DNA of 64,000 nt. It comes from Christensenellaceae bacterium Phil7. Its GTDB lineage: Bacteria > Bacillota > Clostridia > Christensenellales > CAG-138. Below are positions 62,589 through 64,000 of this stretch, piece after piece (position 1 is the stretch's first letter; each line of letters opens with the position of its first letter). The position numbers and the translations under genes are program-made. The stretch lies in assembly GCA_001940845.1 (NCBI GenBank), contig MSGV01000010.1:124001-188000 (forward strand), in the 5' to 3' direction. The notes beneath the pieces were generated by a model that was not told the origin of the DNA, searched no databases, and saw only the letters and a list, made by a program, of their open reading frames with translations.

Positions 62589-64000
62589 CAGTCATCATTC
62601 AGATTCAGCGCAATGCGGGCTACCAAAACCGCATCACCCATCGTGAGCCTGCCATCGCCATCGGCATCCGCAGCCGCCATATTGATTACGCCCTCGTCGA
62701 TGAGGTTCAGTGCGCCGCGTGCCGTAAGCACCGCATCCTTCATATCGACCTCGCCATCGTCATTTGCATCGCCGGGACGGAGGAAAACCGTTCCTTCAGG
62801 GAAGATGGTGAAGGTGGCATATTTATTCCTGCCGCAATAGTATCTATAGGTTACCCAGTCGGCATTCTCATTGAGGGTCAGGATAGTGCCTTCAATACTG
62901 CCGCCTATCCAATTATCGACCCTGCTGATATCGAAGTTACCGGGAAGGGTGGAAAGATCGAATGTACGATCTTCATCGAAGGCAGCAGCATATGTATTGT
63001 TTTCACAGGTCAAGAGGAAACTATAGCTGCCTGCGCGATCCGGCACTTCAAGACTTGTCAGCTGGTTTTTGGAGCAATGTAACCACTCGAGTTCAGATTC
63101 CTCGCTGACGTACAGCTCGGTAAGCCGATTGCTGTAGCAATGCAGAACTGAGAGCTCCGGGTTGCTGCTGGTATCCAGCCTGGTCAGTCGATTGTTCTGG
63201 CAATATAGCTTATGCAGCGCAGGGAGGTTGCTGGTATCCAGCTCGGTCAGCTCATTGTTGGAGCAATCCAGCTCGCTGAGCACGGGATTATTGCTGACAT
63301 CCAGCTCGCTGATCCAGTTGTCGTGGCACACTAACCACTCAAGCGCAGGGTTATTGCTCACATCCAGCTCGGTGAGCTGATTGTAGGGGCAATATAAAGT
63401 CCCAAGCTCAGGATTATTGCTTATATCCAGCTCGGTCAGCTGATTGTTTTTGCAAACTAACGACCTAAACGCAGGATTATGGCTGAGATCCAGCGAGGTG
63501 ATCCGATTGTCGGAGCAATCCAGACTTGCAAGCGCAGGATTATTGCTTACATCAAACCCGGTGATCCGATTGGTATTGCAATCCAAAATCTTGAGCGCAG
63601 GGCTATGGCTGGTATCCAGCCCGGTCAGCTGATTGCCGGCGCATTCCAAACGCCAAAGCGCAGGATTATTGCTTATATCCAGCTCGGTCAGCTGATTGTT
63701 ATAGCAAACCAACTTTTCAAGCGCAGGGCTATGGCTGAGATCAAGCTCGATCAGCTGATTGTAACAGCAAACCAACTCCTCAAGCGCTGGTGTATGGCTG
63801 AGATCAAGCTCGATCAGCTCATTGTTGTCGCAATTTAATACCCTAAGCGCAGGGTTATTGCTGAGATCAAGCTCGGTCAGCTGGTTGGAGAAGCAATTCA
63901 GCTCCTCAAGCGCAGGATTATGGCTTAAATCCAGCTCGGTAAACTCATTTTGGACGCATTGCAGCTCCTTAAGCTTGGGGCAATGGCTGATATCCAGCTC
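62588..64000 (-). CDS. Leucine-rich-repeat protein with dockerin, N-terminus beyond the window
   Basis: The frame is open from the window edge (in phase at 64000) to the stop at 62588, 470 residues. There are about seventeen LRR units, including the edge units (ELDISHCPKLKELQC, ELDLSHNPALEEL). A linker and a divergent dockerin follow (GDANDDGEVDMKDAVLTAR, ADADGDGRLTMGDAVLVAR, NLNDD). The dockerin lacks the CDMNGDGEIT ending of the other LRR proteins. An out-of-frame sortase anchor follows the stop. Signal peptide and promoter are not visible. Confidence 0.85.
   Translation of the reverse strand, partial: ELDISHCPKLKELQCVQNEFTELDLSHNPALEELNCFSNQLTELDLSNNPALRVLNCDNNELIELDLSHTPALEELVCCYNQLIELDLSHSPALEKLVCYNNQLTELDISNNPALWRLECAGNQLTGLDTSHSPALKILDCNTNRITGFDVSNNPALASLDCSDNRITSLDLSHNPAFRSLVCKNNQLTELDISNNPELGTLYCPYNQLTELDVSNNPALEWLVCHDNWISELDVSNNPVLSELDCSNNELTELDTSNLPALHKLYCQNNRLTRLDTSSNPELSVLHCYSNRLTELYVSEESELEWLHCSKNQLTSLEVPDRAGSYSFLLTCENNTYAAAFDEDRTFDLSTLPGNFDISRVDNWIGGSIEGTILTLNENADWVTYRYYCGRNKYATFTIFPEGTVFLRPGDANDDGEVDMKDAVLTARGALNLIDEGVINMAAADADGDGRLTMGDAVLVARIALNLNDD

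Noticed and set aside
1..64000. rRNA and tRNA genes
   Set aside because: I looked through the gaps for T-loop and CCA-like patterns and rRNA motifs and found none; a model-based scan was not possible.

Overview
The window looks like chromosomal DNA of an anaerobic, probably host-associated, Gram-positive bacterium of the Bacillota (class Clostridia or a close relative). The support is indirect: consensus sigma-A promoters and strong AGGAGG ribosome sites, a TetM-type GTPase fused to a NYN domain, a PhoB/PhoR-like pair next to a NptA-type transporter, infC-rpmI-rplT behind an attenuator-like leader, (S/P)PXTG-type wall anchors, dockerin proteins, and a complete lysine-to-butyrate fermentation operon. 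Base composition by eye is close to 50 percent GC. I cannot name a species.

Layout. 1-6043: a cut-off DUF2812-like gene, the tldD-pmbA pair, and the TetM-like/NYN GTPase. 6300-11300: a surface region with a leucine-rich-repeat (LRR)-dockerin protein, an ArsR-type regulator and a divergent wall-anchored protein. 11300-25621: housekeeping genes (aldo/keto reductase, rpsF-ssb-rpsR, pepT, nptA-type transporter with a two-component system, a lipoprotein, infC-rpmI-rplT, a GH13 amylase, ychF). 25800-45200: a second surface region with a Big_2/dockerin protein, an IS remnant, a 1625-residue subtilase with dockerin, a two-gene phage-tail-like island, and three LRR-dockerin genes each divergent from its own ArsR-type regulator. 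45300-51534: an XRE regulator, larE-larB-larC, a second aldo/keto reductase and a two-domain acetyltransferase. 51592-58069: kal-kce-kdd-kamA-kamD-kamE behind a lysine riboswitch. 58140-64000: yhaM, a lipoprotein, and two more LRR-dockerin genes, the last cut by the window edge.

Most striking result. Two LRR-dockerin genes 55 kb apart (6640 on + and 62028 on -) have homologous upstream regions. In each, a 110-bp segment between 26-bp palindromic sites carries a perfect TTGACA-N17-TATAAT promoter. The flanks on both sides align in the gene's orientation, but the 110-bp core lies in opposite orientation relative to the gene in the two copies. This is what a site-specific promoter inversion (phase-variation switch) leaves behind. 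At 62 kb the promoter faces its LRR gene (ON). At 6 kb it faces away (OFF), toward the TetM-like GTPase gene. No recombinase is encoded in the window.

Second, the lysine operon leader contains a lysine riboswitch whose closing-stem 3' strand is also the 5' arm of an intrinsic terminator. That layout predicts that lysine binding turns the degradation operon on. Third, four surface-protein genes are each paired back-to-back with a large paralogous ArsR-type regulator with candidate operators, which suggests an expandable repertoire of individually controlled surface proteins.
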